From the NCBI RefSeq assembly GCF_023898315.1, contig NC_064616.1, positions 708,131,389 through 708,195,388 on the forward strand: 64,000 nucleotides of DNA, written 5' to 3'. This DNA is from Schistocerca nitens. Taxonomy: Eukaryota; Arthropoda; Insecta; Orthoptera; Acrididae. This document shows positions 19,684-32,169 of the stretch, piece by piece. The position numbers and the translations under genes were made by a program. Under the pieces are notes generated by a model. That model made no database searches and was not told the DNA's origin. It saw nothing but the letters and a program-made list of their open reading frames with translations. Positions within the stretch are counted from its first letter, which is position 1. Every line of letters starts with the position of its first letter.

Positions 19684-20913
19684 TACGCTATGTGAACAAA
19701 AGTATCCGGGCACTTGGCTGAAAATGACTTTCAAGTTCGTGTCGCGCTCCATCGGTAATGCTGGAATTCAGAATGGTGTTGGCCCACCCTTAGCCTTGAT
19801 GACAGCTTCCACTCTCGCAGGCATACGTTCAATCAGGTGCTGGAAGGTTTCTTGGGGTATGACAGCCCGTTACTTACGGAGTGCTGCACTGAGGAGAGGT
19901 ATCGAAATTGTTCGGCGAGGCCTGACACATAGTCGGCGTTCCAAACCATCCCAAAGGTGCTCTGTAGGAGTCAGGTCACGACTCAGTGCAGGCTAGTCCA
20001 TTACAGGGGTGTTATTGTCGTGTATCCACTCCACCACAGGCCGTGCATTATGAACAGGTACTGGATCGTGTTGGAAGATGCAATCGCCATCCCCGAATTG
20101 CTCTTCGACAGTGGGAAGCAAGAAGGTGCTTAAAACATCAATGTAGGCCTGTGCTGTGATAGTGCTACGTAAAACAACAAGGAGTGCAAGCACCTCCATG
20201 AAAAACACGACGACACCATAAAACCACCGCTTCTGAATTTTACTGTTGGCACTACACACGCTGGCAGATGACGTTCACGGGGCTTTCGGCATACCCACAC
20301 TCTGCCACCGGGTCGCCACATTGTGTACCGTTATTCGTCACTCCACACAACGTTTATCCACTGTTCAATCGTCCTTACACCAAGCGAGGCGTCGTTTGAC
20401 ATTTACCGGAGTGATGTTTGGCTTATGAGCAGCCGCTCGACATTGAAATCCAAGTTTTCTCACCTCCCGCCTAACTGTCATAGAACTTGCAGTGGATCCT
20501 GATGCAGTTTGGAATTCCTGTGTGATGGTCTGGATAGATATCTGCCTATTACACATTACGACCCTCTTATACTGTCAGTGGTCTCTGTCAGCCAACAGAT
20601 GAGGTCGGCCTGTACGCTTTTCTGCTGTACGTGTCCCTTCACGTTTCCACTTCACTATCACATCGGAAACAGTGGACCTAGGGATGTTCAGGAGTGTGAA
20701 AATGTCTTGTACAGACGTAAGACACAAGTGATACCCAATCACCTGACCACATTAGAAGTCCGTGAGTTCCACGGAGCGCTCCTTTCTGCTCTCTCGCGAC
20801 GTCTAATGACTACTGAGGTCTCCGATATGGACTACCTGGCAGTAGATGGCAGAACTTAATATGAAACACGTATGTTTTTGGGCGTGTCCGGATACTTTTG
20901 ATCACATAGTGTA
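19684..20913 (-). mobile_element. Tc1-like transposon, inactive (TATCCGGACAC family)
   Basis: Ends TACGCTATGTGAAC..AAAGTATCCGG (19684) and CCGGATACTTTTGATCACAT..TA (to 20913) match those of the element at 4915-6102. Minus-strand transposase pieces: 20365-20556 (ITQEFQTASGSTASSMTVRR, the second helix-turn-helix), and 19993-20259 with FQHDPVPVHNA, where the second catalytic Asp is present in an altered context (QHDNAPxH expected). Frameshifts lie between these pieces. Length is 1.23 kb, normal for the family, so it is an old, point-mutated rather than deleted copy. Confidence 0.85.
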
Positions 20914-21039
20914 TGACACTGTTTTTGAAGGTAGTCACTAAATCTCTGTAAACAACGATTAGAATTTCTATCAATCTTTCAATTCTTCTACGATAGAAAT
21001 CTTGACCTTGGTCGTACCCATCCGAGGACCGCTGTGTCA

Positions 21040-21310
21040 GCGCTCCCATTGCCGGAAAATCTGCGATTGGTGCGAATTAGTTCCTAAATTACCTGGACAT
21101 TGTCATCTGTGGCCGATGTAAATGACCTTGCTTATCAATGAGCACCATGCACGTCTGTGTGGCGTTTGTCAGTTTTTGGCACCATTTCACTACTGCTGGA
21201 CCGGACGTTACATTTGTTCTGTATGCCGCCAATATGTCACGGTGAATCTATGTGAAATTTAGATTTTTCCCCCACAAGAATCGTTATTGTCCCGGGTACT
21301 TCAGCTCTGG
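21040..21310 (-). pseudogene. Possible mariner transposase N-terminal remnant
   Basis: The minus strand, in broken frames, reads VVKWCQKL..TDVHGAH and then TSATDDNVQVI*ELIRTNRRF. This resembles the mariner helix-turn-helix linker (WCQxFxxGRTDVHDxxREGRPS..VxxLIxxNRR). No catalytic core and no TIR are visible. The call rests on this short similarity. Confidence 0.4.
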
Positions 21311-23229
21311 AGTACATTTCCAGTACTTTGTGCCATTTCACTACGACGCTGTGTTGCATCCGTTACCCGTACCGTAGCAGAACTGTATCCTCTGGAAATC
21401 GAGAACATGTACTCTCTTTTGACAATGCACCACTCTTCTTACACAATGAATCTTATCTTGAGGTGACATGTGTAACATTCTTTTGAAGTCCCGTCATAGT
21501 ATGCATTGATTGTTTGACTCCCATACCACTGGAGATAGCATGCACTGATTGTTTGATTCCCATACAATTGGAGATATGAACTATAATTCCGCAAATATTA
21601 TAAGAGTGTAATGGAACTGAAGAGAGAGAAAAAAAATCTGCTTACGTCGTCTATTCTGCTGAATTATTTGTTGAACTTTCGTGAGATGGTACGCAAGTAT
21701 GGTCCGCACAGAATGTCGTGTTCGGTTCTTACCTTTCCGAACATGTCAGAGAAGATAGGATCTAAGAGGCTAGGACTATTTTTGCAGTATATTACGTTCT
21801 TGGGGTATAGGAAAAGTTATTCGCGTAAACTGTAACGTTTTTCAATTTTGAACGATGAGATTTCTCTGTATTTGTTTTACGAATTATTCCTTTTCTTGCA
21901 CAACATTGTAAAGATTACATCATCTTCCTTGCGTTAAACGTTGGAGGGAGACAGAAATTTCAACATTAAATAATTTTAAATACTGTAAAACTGATTAGTT
22001 CCTTAAATAGGTTTGTATGAGGAAAAATAAGACAAGATATTTAAAAATGTGAAATTGTACTCTGTGCTTAAAATATTTGTAATGTCATTAACCAGTGTAG
22101 GCTTTAAATCTGTACTGATCTGACTAAACTAATTGATGAGCAGAGAAATAGGAAAACATTGCTCAGTAAAAGCTGGAAGCAGACAGTAGGCTTAGTGATA
22201 CTGTTGACTTGGGTCAGTAGTTTCAGCCAACACTAGGCGGCGGACATAGTAAGACACGTCCGCAAAGAAGGTGTCCACAATCTGTATAATTTAAGAAACA
22301 GCGTAAACTGCCTACTGCAAAATGGTGCCGTGCTCGGCTTATATCACTAAAGCTCGTCAAACACTGCAAGAATGCGCTATTATTCTTCTCTTTGAAGGTA
22401 AACAATTTCTTGTTTGAACTGATCGCTGCTCTGATTGCTACTACCATGGACGCACTTCGTGGTCTCTCGGGAAACTTGGACCTGCATTTAGTCTTTTGAT
22501 TAAGAAACCTCGGCCAGACAACGATTTGTTCCCTGATAATTATTGTATTGTTCTAATAAATACTATGTACTGTAGCACAAGGAAATGATATTTCTGCATA
22601 CTGAGGACATTGTCTATTTCCAAGTCAAAAGTGTGTAATATATTACTGATTTGTGACGTTTCGGGCAAATGTATTTGCTTCAATCTCCAGTACAAACTAA
22701 TTATGATAAAGATGCAATGGATACGAATTTCCAGGTAAATTTTAAATATGGTGGCGGATTATATACTTCAGAAGTTTTCTTACGGTATTCCACGTGAGAA
22801 ATTGACGAATCGCCAACTCGGACATCCGTCGTTGACATCTACTAACAGTGACATATGCAGGCTCGAATAATTTTTCGTACAGTTTGACATCAGATATATT
22901 TCAAAAGCAGCATTCCTGGATAAAAACTAACTCTACCTTATTCCGTTAACTTAACTTTCTATGAATCCATTCATGCATCTCAAATACGAATGATCTCTGT
23001 ACACCTACGCTGAACATGCTCAACGCGTCATTCAGTCTGTTTATAGCCGATACATTCCGTAAAAAATCGTACAACAAGAAAGCACTTCATTCTCGACAAA
23101 GCGATAAGCAGAAGCAGACGCTGGGGATCAGAATTGGTAGCTGCGATGTGAAACGAACGTCCACGAGCTGTAAAGCGAGTGTGAAATTTCGTCGAATTAT
23201 TAGGGAGAGCAGTTTCTGAACACAATAAA
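21311..23229. other. Mostly unassigned, with a small tandem duplication
   Basis: At 21496-21573 a 39-bp unit containing TTGATTGTTTGA is present twice in tandem with a few differences. The rest is AT-rich with no convincing ORF. Confidence 0.5.
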
Positions 23230-24536
23230 CCGACACATTTTATTCAATTTCACCAGTGGTGAACCATACAACAATAGGAATGCAACAGTGACTCGGAATC
23301 AACCTGGGTGGTTTGCCAACCTTCAAACAAATCCCTAAAGATATGCGCAGGCAAGGCTGATATCTGTACGCGTAACGTAACAAGCTAGGCTCCCTTATCA
23401 ATGACGTCATCACCATCTTCATGTGACTATCCAACTATCCACGCCCCATTATCTATGATGTCACTCCTCATTTACTGGAAAGTTGGTGGCCATTAAAAAG
23501 AAACATACCAGTGCTCCACAAACCATTAAAACGAAATATCGAATCATAGTGTAGCCCCAGAGCCCACATCTTGACCATGATCGAAAGTATGTGAACGATT
23601 TCCACCATATTCAAAAGTATTTATCGAGTCAAAATTACGTAAAGGGAGTAACTTGCAGTATCTGCACAACTAAACCACATAAGCTGCGGCATCAGTCCCG
23701 CCTTCTGCCACACACACAGACATTCACAATCTTTATACCATGAACTTACAGGTTTAGTTTGATGCATGTCAAAAATTGTAGAATTTTTCAGTAATATGTC
23801 ACCTCAACAGGCATCATTTTAGGGAGAAAGAAGATAATGCATCACATTTTAGCAGAAAAATATAATCGGTGACACTGGTTGGCTAAAACGTTTTAGCATT
23901 AGTGTCTATGTGTGTGTTGTAATGTTACAGAACAAATTTTTATGTACTTTATTAAATTAGTGTGTGGTACAAATATTGAACTATCTCGTTGGCTAACCTA
24001 TAATTTATTTCATTAATGCCAATACGTGAGCGGCCTAATACGAAAAATTTAGATGTGGAAGTATTTAATTCGGGGGTCCGTTGTGCCTTGAAAAGCACTG
24101 TTTAATAATTGGACTTAGGTCGTTGCCAGTGGCCTTAATCTCTAAGTTTTATCAGTTTGCCGAGATTCGAGCAATATGTATTTTTTTAATGTTACAGAAA
24201 AATTAAGTTACGATGGTATTGGCATGTTTGGTTTGTGCTTACAATATTACGTATTTTGGAAAATAAGTCTTTCTGGTGCAAAGATCAAATTTTTGTTGGC
24301 GTTCAGAGATGTGTTGTGCAAATGAATATCGAAAGATTCATCTCTGTTTGTGGAAACTGGTTCCAGCATTCTCTTGGGATGTGTTTACAGTCGTAGTCTG
24401 TGCATTATGAAGCTATATTTGTGTATTACGAAAATATGCAGTTTTGAGGATACGTCACAATAAAGGTCACTCCAAACGTCTTCTTCCTTCCTAAAATGGT
24501 GCTTGGTCAGTTCATTTGTGCTTGGCTGTGTTTTGT

Positions 24537-24570
<34 letters not shown>

Positions 24571-25065
24571 TGTTGTTGTTGTTGATGATGTCGAAGCTTA
24601 CATACATTAGATAGGAAGATATGGTAAGTTACTCCCTTAACGTAAATTTCGTTTGATAAATACTTTTGAATATGATGCAAAATACAGATCGTTCAAATAC
24701 TTTTGGTCTAGCCAAGATTGTGGCTCTGGGGCTACATTGTGATTGATTGTTTCGCTTTAATGGTCTGTGAAGTACTGGTATGTGGTTCGCTGTTTCCTTT
24801 TAATGACACCAGCGTTCCAAGAAGTGAGGTGTGTCTCTGGGATTGTGAATGACATCATGGATAATGGGGCGCGGATTGTGACGAGTTGATGATGATATCA
24901 TTGATAAGGGGCCCTAGCTTGTGACGTCGTGTGTACACTTGGCAGCACTGCCTCTGTATGTAGACAGCAGGATATTTACAGATTTATTTAAAGGTAGGTA
25001 AAATACCCTGTTTGATCTCGACTCACTTACAACTGACCCTTATCCATGTGGTGTCTTATTCTGCA
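23230..25065. mobile_element. Foldback element with diverged arms of about 430 bp
   Basis: The left arm (about 23230-23660) and right arm (about 24605-25065) are inverted copies. Shared blocks include GATAAATACTTTTGAATATG, GGGCTCTGGGGCTACA-type sequence, GATAATGGGGCG and TTGATAAGG. Similarity is roughly 75-80% by eye. The 940-bp centre has no transposase and contains a (GT)n/(GTT)n microsatellite. A non-autonomous DNA transposon or foldback repeat is the simplest reading; the terminal sequence and target duplication are not clear. Confidence 0.65.
24532..24590. repeat. (GT)n microsatellite with (GTT)n tail
   Basis: A run of about 18 GT units followed by GTT and GAT units, in the centre of the foldback element. 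Confidence 0.95.
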
Positions 25066-25732
25066 CTGTTTGCCGCATGTGATATGTTACATATGTTGCG
25101 GAACTTGATAGGGAGAAGTCTCTTTTTTTATATTGTGTTGCTGACGAGGACTGCTACACTAGTCGTGAAATGAAGCTATACTAATCATCTCTTGAAGCCT
25201 GAGATGGACCGTACATGTCCGAGTGCTTATCGTAATGTTTCCCTCAGCAACTGTGTAGGTAACATCTTGGATTGGACAGTTGGCCCCTCTTGTTTGGATC
25301 TTAGAATTCAGTCTGCTCCCTAGCTGGTTTTAGAGTGGGTTCTTCACCACTGATAACCTGGCCTTACTCGAAATGATTCTCAAACCAGGTTTCCTGTGCA
25401 TGCTTCACTTAATAGATTTATTTTTTTGAAATCGAGATGGGGCACGACACTACTTGGCGGCGTAATAATCACCGTCAGAACCATGGACTTATTTTAAGTG
25501 GACTTCTCCCCTTTATTGTACGGTTCTTCTTCTCCCGAAGTTATTTTAAATATGGAGTCATCGATATCTTTTCTGATCACTTTGAAAAAGAGTACGATGC
25601 CCTTCAAGGCAATACTTCCTAAATCTGACTGTCTCTGCTACAGTCGACAGTGAGAACTCTGTTCAGAGTTCGTTGATTGTGGACGACTCCTCTGTCTTTA
25701 TTTTCTTTCTGCAGCCTTATAACAACTGTCCG
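25066..25732. other. Unassigned sequence
   Basis: No recognisable coding or repeat content. Confidence 0.5.
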
Positions 25733-25975
25733 TCTACTGCAGCTGACACATTGGACTCGCATTCGGAAGGACGACAGTTCAGATCCCCGTCAGCCGTGCT
25801 GTTTTAGATTTTCCGTGATTTCCCTAAATCGCCGCAGGAAAATGCCAGGATGGTTCCTTAGAAAGGATATGGCCGATTTCCTTTCTCATCCTCGACTCAA
25901 TTCGAGTTTTAGCTCCACCTCCGATGACCTTAATGTCGACAGGACGTTCTCTTCCTTCTTTTTTATTGCACTTAA
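25733..25975 (+). mobile_element. tRNA-derived SINE, family A, degraded
   Basis: It matches the SINE at 30460-30715: head remnant TTGGACTCGCATTCGG, B-box-like CAGTTCAGATCCCCG, then body GATTTTCCGTGATTTCCCTA and AATGCC..GGATGGTTCCTT through TCGACAGGACGTTCT. The start of the head is decayed and no target duplication is evident, so it is an older copy. Confidence 0.8.
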
Positions 25976-26280
25976 AGACTAGAGGTGTCGAGGAATACGT
26001 GGACAAGAAAAAATTTTTATTTTTCGACGGAGAAGTCTGATTACATCTATCTAATTGTTCACGTTCAGTTTTAGCTTTCCTGGTCTAAAGATGAGGGTCT
26101 ATGTTTTATTTTTAAAGAAACGGCGATGATTCTGCCGGGTTACACCACTTAAGAACCTGAAAGCAGATTTTTGCACTGGCTTCTTAAGAGGCCTAATATT
26201 ACATGTACTTTAGGGCTAACAAAATTGAAGAAGGAATGCACTCTAGATTTAACTTTTAAATCCATCTTTTACAAGGGTTG
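25976..26280. other. Unassigned sequence
   Basis: Nothing recognised. Confidence 0.45.
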
Positions 26281-26775
26281 GAACTTTAATAATGGCAAGT
26301 ATTTATTTACGGCTCGTACAAAATAGATAAGTATTTCAAAGTTTTGCTGACCTTCAAAGTAGTCACCAGCATTGTGTATAGCCCGTTGTCAGCAATGTAC
26401 AACTCGTAGGATACTCTTAGCAATGCCAGTTGTGTTGACGGTTCGAGCGGCGCGATCTATTGGCCGACGAATTTGTAGCAATTCTGAAGCGAATGCCGTG
26501 AAGTGTTTCCTTCGGTTTAGAAATAGAGTTGAACTCACGAGGGCTTAAGTCAGGGGAGTGGAGTAGTTGGTATAACACTTAGCAGCCCCATCAGTCAAAC
26601 AAATCAGTAACAGCTTGCACTGTACGTGCTTGAGCCTTGTCCTGCAAAATGATGGTCAGGTCCTGTAAACAGCCTCATCACTTCTGTCTCTATGCTGGTC
26701 GTAGGTAGTGTTCCAAAAATGAACAGCATAGAGAAAGAAGTGATGACACTTTCTGCAGGACCTGACCAAGTAACC
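26281..26775 (-). mobile_element. Mariner fragment with an internal palindrome
   Basis: The minus strand encodes the mariner C-terminus in broken frames: LHSPDLSPREFNSISKPKE (third catalytic region, about 26545) preceded by MILQDKAQARTVQAVTDLFD. Downstream, KETLHGIRFRIATN and a degraded YTQCW*LL (from NAGDY) end near 26300. At 26653-26697 and 26724-26768 there is a 45-bp inverted duplication of transposase sequence. The upstream half is absent. Confidence 0.7.
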
Positions 26776-29104
26776 TGCGGAAGGTTTTTGTTCTACATAG
26801 TTATCCTGCTATCTGTTACTTAAAAATAAACAGTACTTAAAAAATAAAGAAGCAAAAATATATCAAATGTCGCTTCAATATTTCGCCGAGCTTATATGAA
26901 GTATGTTTTCTGTTATTCATAAATAACTTTCGCCTTTATCAATGATATTAGGAAAGTTTGCCTTAGATTATGATGAAGAACGTTTTATTAGTAAAAAATA
27001 ACAACAATAATTACGTAGATTTTTTATGATTGCGCATGTAAACTGTATTTGAATCAAAAGCAATTCCTTTAGTTACATGAATGCGCGCAAGTTACTCGTT
27101 CATCTAATTTTTGTTACTTATAAAATGCAATTTATGTTCTGTAATGATATAAAACACATAATGGACTAACACTGAATGATGTGCGATTCTAATTGTGTGT
27201 AAAACAAACAACCAAACAAATAAAAAAGAGAAAGAGGAGTCGTCGGCTCCTAGTTCCTCTCTGAAACATTCATTTATGTATCTTTTCCTACCAGTGCTAC
27301 CAATACTGCATGTAATCCTGCCATTTACTACGTCATTTACGTACCTGACCAAAACTACCGAACCGTAGGTTTTGTAGAGCTAGTAAGGTGTCTCTATCGA
27401 CAGCAAATATATTCACAAGTCATCTTCGTAGTAGTTGTGGGTTTATGGCAATATGGGACTAGGTACTTTCCCATGGACTTGGTAGAGGTTTCTAAGCTCG
27501 AGGTCAATAAACAATGAAATTCTGATCCCCAATTCAACGTCACAAATTCAACTTTCACATTCATAATACGATGAATTAATAAAACTGTCTGCAGCCCATT
27601 CCAGGAGTTTGGTCTCAGGGTTCACGTGTGCTAAATGCGTCGTGTTCAGTGTACAAATTAATAAGTCAAAACACGTCTCCGTAGAATTACATTTATCATA
27701 TAAACACAGTTCACAATATCAACAGGCATCGGCCATGTTTCTGCACGATTGACAAACTAAGTTCGGAAGGCAATCACAAAAATAAAGTATTGGAGGTCTA
27801 ACAGCCTATCTCAACATCAATTCACTCAGAACTGCGTTCAGGCAACCCTCAAATCGCTATATATGATCTGCCCCTTCCCATCAGTTTGAGGAATGTGAGA
27901 GCATAAAAACGAAGTATAATTATGTACTTAATAGTAGTTTTAAGCTGCCTGATGGCTAGCACTATTTCAATTTATATTAGTTTTAACATAAAAGAGTTTT
28001 TCCTTTGTGTATTAAATTATGGGTAATGTATAAAATGTGCTAGCGATCATATTTGAGCCAACTATTCCTTCCACAACTCTTCCTGCCATCTTAACAAAAT
28101 AAAATAAATGTTAATTTTAGGAAATTTAAAACTGCCGTAAATGATGTGTAAGATCTCATCTCAAACGAAATTTTGTGCTGATTTAGAAACTGGTCTTAGA
28201 TTTTGCTAGTCTGTAATATTTACGAAGTTACCGAGAATTTAACAATATGATTAACATTTTATTAATATTAATTCAACTGATGTTTTTGGGTTACACCAGT
28301 ATGTGCAAACATGATCTTTTGTTCTCTAGCATCAGCTGAGTGAATGTTACTTTTGAGAACAGACATTTAATTAAATTTCAGTATTCCATCTTAACTTCAC
28401 TCTCTGATATGTGATACAATGCTGGAATTAGCCAAGTGATTAGGTCACCCATGAGACCTATTATCCATTACGGTTTTTAGTTGTTACAGATCCTCAGTTC
28501 ATAGTAGCAAAATATGGGGTGATGAATGTAACTGGTTTCAACATTCAATATACGGATCCTAAAATACAAAATCATAATGATTGTGTGGTATCCATGGAAT
28601 CAGTAGGCAAACAGAAATATTGTGCTGTTGTTATAAACATGTATTACATATAAAAATAGAATTTACGTAATATCAGTTTAGGTTATTGTCAACGAGTGTT
28701 GTTAGAACTTTGCTTCATCAACCGGTTCTGAAATTATAGCACAACTTGGAATGCTTCATAAGATAGATGGTTGGCTTCATGCTGCTCGATTTACTCATGA
28801 CTAGTGTCCATAGTCCCATTACTGCAGTAACTTTATCATGAGGGTTTCATCTGTTTTCAATAGGCTCACACTCTAGTGCAAACATCAGAAATAGTGCTGG
28901 GACGGTTTACAAAACAGAACGAAATTACTGCTCACGACTGGCCTCTTTTTGCATTCTGTGTCTACCTCATCAAAACTTATGGGCGGAAATGAAATGTGCA
29001 ATACTTGAAAACTGGCCTGATCGTACGTGCCACCTCAGAACATCACGCTACGAATACTTTTTATTTTTCAATCTCCTATCGGTTACGAAATGGCAGCCAC
29101 AATG
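26776..29104. other. Unassigned AT-rich sequence
   Basis: About 2.3 kb with no ORF of recognisable family and no repeat I can name. It is AT-rich and has the look of old intergenic or intronic DNA. Confidence 0.5.
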
Positions 29105-29680
29105 TAAATAAAACACGTTTTATTTGCAAAAAATAGCTACGCCTTCTTGCTACTTCTCTACATAGTCGCCGCTCCGAATTAAATATTTGTCGTTGTGTGG
29201 TTCAAACATTCCAGTACCCTCGTCACTGAAGACAGCCACGTGTGATTTCCGTCAATTCCCTCTGCTGGTCTGCAACTCGTTGTCTATGTCAAAATACTCT
29301 CCCATTAGCCAGCGATTCATGTGAGCAAAGAGATGAAACTCAGAGGGAGCCACGTCCGTGATGTATGGTGGGTGATGAAACACTTCCCATCGGAAACGCT
29401 GCAGCAAACTCTTGGTTGCAACTGCAGTATGCGGCCGAGACCTTATGTGGGCTGCATGAAATCAGGCTTAACCCCTCAGTAGGACTTTCCGCGGGGAACA
29501 GACTCTATTTTTTTAGCCATCTCTATGTTATCACTATGCACTCAGAACTGAGAAGTGCGATGAGACGCGATAGACGGGCTTACTGGAAACACTGCGCAGC
29601 ATATCTGCACAAATCTTCGCCGAGTTTTCGCTGCGGTTTTATCTTCGCGACTGATCGCAGGTCGAAAAAAAAAAAAGGTT
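29105..29680 (-). pseudogene. Mariner transposase remnant
   Basis: The minus strand reads RPHTAVATKSLLQRFRWEVF, then APSEFHLFAHMNRWLMGEYF and, after a stop, a frame ending SGDYVEK near 29150. This is the C-terminal third of a mariner transposase. The catalytic SPD is changed to ITD, and the element is truncated. The stretch to 29680 probably belongs to the same mariner, recalled as similar to locust copies, but with no ORF. Confidence 0.7.
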
Positions 29681-30447
29681 GCCTTCGTAGATCCGTGAGA
29701 GTTTTCAGAAATATTCTGGAGTGGCCACTGTGTTGTGGAAATAGGTCGATAGCAAGACGACATGTCAGCGTAAGGGAAAGTCCAAAACCAGCAATCCTTT
29801 GTTGATTCGTTTATCTCTACCAAGTCTCCCACCTCCGTGTCCGGATTTGGCTATGCGTTTATGTTCCTAGCGCGAATGCCGTGAGTAAGTACTGCAAATA
29901 TCAATTACTATCATCTCTATACAGACCTCTAGATGCCCGATACATTGAAGAATATTCACTGACCATCTTGTTCAGGCCCTGTGACTCAGTAAGGGTACAT
30001 TTATTTTAAAATAATGTATCCAGTGACTTTTAGTTTGATGGAACAAATTGCAGCTACATTCCACGGGTTAAATGACATCATCGTGGGTCTGTATTTACTG
30101 TGTTAATTTCTTATGCTTTTTACAGAATATTCACGAAACACATGAAACAAGATAAAATATAGTCATCATGCAATAACACACAAAAGCTGATAAATGGCCT
30201 AAATTGCATCAATTAAAATGGCAAATAGAGCAATTATCTACACGAACGTTGGTCTAAAGAATGCAGTGCTTTGCTAGGATTGGCCAGCTTGGAGGTGATA
30301 TGTTGTCTTTCTCTGGTTTGTGAACTACCTCACACAGTTGATTATGAGGGGGCTTCATTTATAATGGGATACGACTTCGTATTTTTCCCATACAAAAGTC
30401 ATTGTCGAACGTAAAAGTCACTGAAAGAGCCAGATCTACCGGTACTA
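29681..30447. other. Unassigned sequence
   Basis: Nothing recognised apart from simple AT-rich DNA. Confidence 0.5.
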
Positions 30448-30459
30448 GAACGCTAAAAC

Positions 30460-30715
30460 CGAGCGAGGTGGTGCAGTGGTTAGCACACTGGACTCGCACT
30501 CGGGATTTTGACGGTTCAAACCCGCGTCTGGCCATCCAGATTTTGGTTGTCCGTGATTTCCCTAAGTCGCTCCACACAAATGCCGAGCTGGTTCCTTTGA
30601 AAGGGCGCGGCCGATTTCATTCTCCATCCTTGACACAATCCAAGTTTGTGCTCCGTCTCTAACGACATCGATGTCGACGAGACATGAAACCCAATCTCCC
30701 TTCCTTCTTTCTTTC
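30460..30715 (+). mobile_element. tRNA-derived SINE, family A, with perfect target duplication
   Basis: tRNA-like head GTGGTGCAGTGGTTAGCAC (A box) and GACGGTTCAAACCC (B box), then a body with GTGATTTCCCTAAGTCGCTC and GGTTCCTTTGAAAGGGC, ending CCTTCTTTCTTTC. The 12-bp GAACGCTAAAAC is repeated on both sides (30448-30459 and 30716-30727). No body similarity to families L and G. Confidence 0.95.
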
Positions 30716-30891
30716 GAACGCTAAAACTCTGTGTTTATTGTCTTATACTTAGAGACTTATCACCAGTATATGGAATATAATTATTAGGCTTAATTAAATG
30801 ACGAAAAATATTCTGTTTTATTTTGTGCATTACAATTGCACGGCAGTTAACAGAAATGAAAACGAATTACTGAGACATTAACAGCAAGAAA

Positions 30892-31056
30892 ACTAAATTC
30901 ACCATGTGCATTTTCAACTTCTCGCGGCGTAATGAATAGTCCACTGAATTTCGGGCATGCAGCCGCGCAAATAAAATTAAATTTCCGGCATGCAGCCGCG
31001 CAAATTTTATTTGCGCCGCTGCTTGCCCGAAATTTAATGGACTAAATTCACCATGT
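30892..31056. repeat. 42-bp inverted repeat beside a hAT scrap
   Basis: Arms 30937-30978 and 31003-31044 are inverted copies (about 37 of 42 positions), containing AATTTCGGGCA and GCGCAAATAAAATT. A 16-bp direct repeat ACTAAATTCACCATGT is at 30892-30907 and 31041-31056. Between the first direct repeat and the left arm lies a minus-strand piece (SLRREKLKMH) identical over 33 bp to the hAT remnant at 641-673. Confidence 0.75.
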
Positions 31057-31844
31057 TTCAAAGTATGTTACGGTAACTGAAAGAGGATACCTCACACGAA
31101 ACTTGAAGGCAATCAGTTATGTCTGACAGGCAAAAACTCCTCAGAAATTTCACAGAAAGTAAAGTTTTAATCGGGAGGCAGACATGCGAAGATATTATGA
31201 TTTGAAAAGTTTCAGGCACGTGGAAAATGCATGTACGTGAAATTTCACAAAATCATACGTAGAGGACTGACATTTTACAAGGACTGTTCAAAAGGTATGA
31301 GTTACATTGTACCTATCACAGGTTTTATTTTGTTCCAGCCACGTGGTGCTAACAGCACAGACTTTTAGAAACAAGCCGTTCCTTGACTTAAAGAGGATCT
31401 ATTGACTTCGGGAAAACAAGGGGAAAAGTTCGTAGAACTTGCTAGTGGGACGCTGTAAACACATTACTGAGTGAAGTATTGAGTACATTACAATCGTTTC
31501 TCTGGTACTGAAGCAGCGTGGACAACATTGGTGAGCACAGCCTCGTACAAGCTTCAGGTTATGCAGGGTATTATGTATTAGAAACTTACTTGATGACCAG
31601 AATATGGAATTAATGCACGAATCGGGATAAGTAAATGTTATCTAATTTCTAGAAAAATGTTTTTCGTAGTAACATTAAATCTATCGATGAAATGCACAAT
31701 TTTATCTCTGAGAAATCTGAGAGGATAGGGTTTGACGTATCGCTGACCTGAGGAACGTGAAGCAAGGAAATGTTTGTGATATTGTCTCTGTTCTCATCCT
31801 TGATCTTAAATACGACCACGTAACAAAATGAGATTGCTAGTTTT
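31057..31844. other. Unassigned sequence
   Basis: No recognisable coding or repeat content. Confidence 0.5.
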
Positions 31845-32169
31845 CACTCACACCGTCCCAACAGGCCACGGAAAGCCCAACGATACCGACCGTATCATTC
31901 TGAGCCGACGGGCCTCACTGGATGCGGATATGGAGGGACATGTGGGCAGCACACCGCTCTTCCGGCGGTTGTCAGTTTTCGTGACCGGAATTGCTACTTA
32001 TCAATGAAGTAGCTCCTCAATTGGCCTAACAAGGTCTGAGTGTATCCTGCTTGCAAACAGGTCTCGGCAGACCCGGACGGTGACCCATCCAAGTGCTAGC
32101 CAAGCCCGACAGCGCTTACCGTCGGTGGTCTGACGGGAACCGGTGTTGCCACTGCTACAAGGCCGTTGG
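31845..32169 (-). mobile_element. 5S rRNA-derived SINE (SINE3 type)
   Basis: On the minus strand the first part (32169-32073) follows 5S rRNA: CACCGGTTCCCGTCAGACCA, then AAGCGCTGTCGGGCTTGGC and AGCACTTGGATGGGT, which include the internal control region of 5S genes. It then runs into a non-5S body (ACTCAGACCTTGTTAGGC, GAGGAGCTACTTCATTGATA, AGAGCGGTGTGCTG) ending near 31845. It would be transcribed by RNA polymerase III from the type 1 promoter. No target duplication is obvious. I recognise this body as a common locust repeat. Confidence 0.85.

Noticed and set aside
29365..29805. 146-codon plus-strand ORF
   Set aside because: Opposite strand to the mariner remnant and includes a poly-Lys run from an A tract; no family resemblance.
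32073..32169. Genuine 5S rRNA gene
   Set aside because: The 5S similarity is partial and diverged and runs into a SINE body; no intact 120-bp gene.
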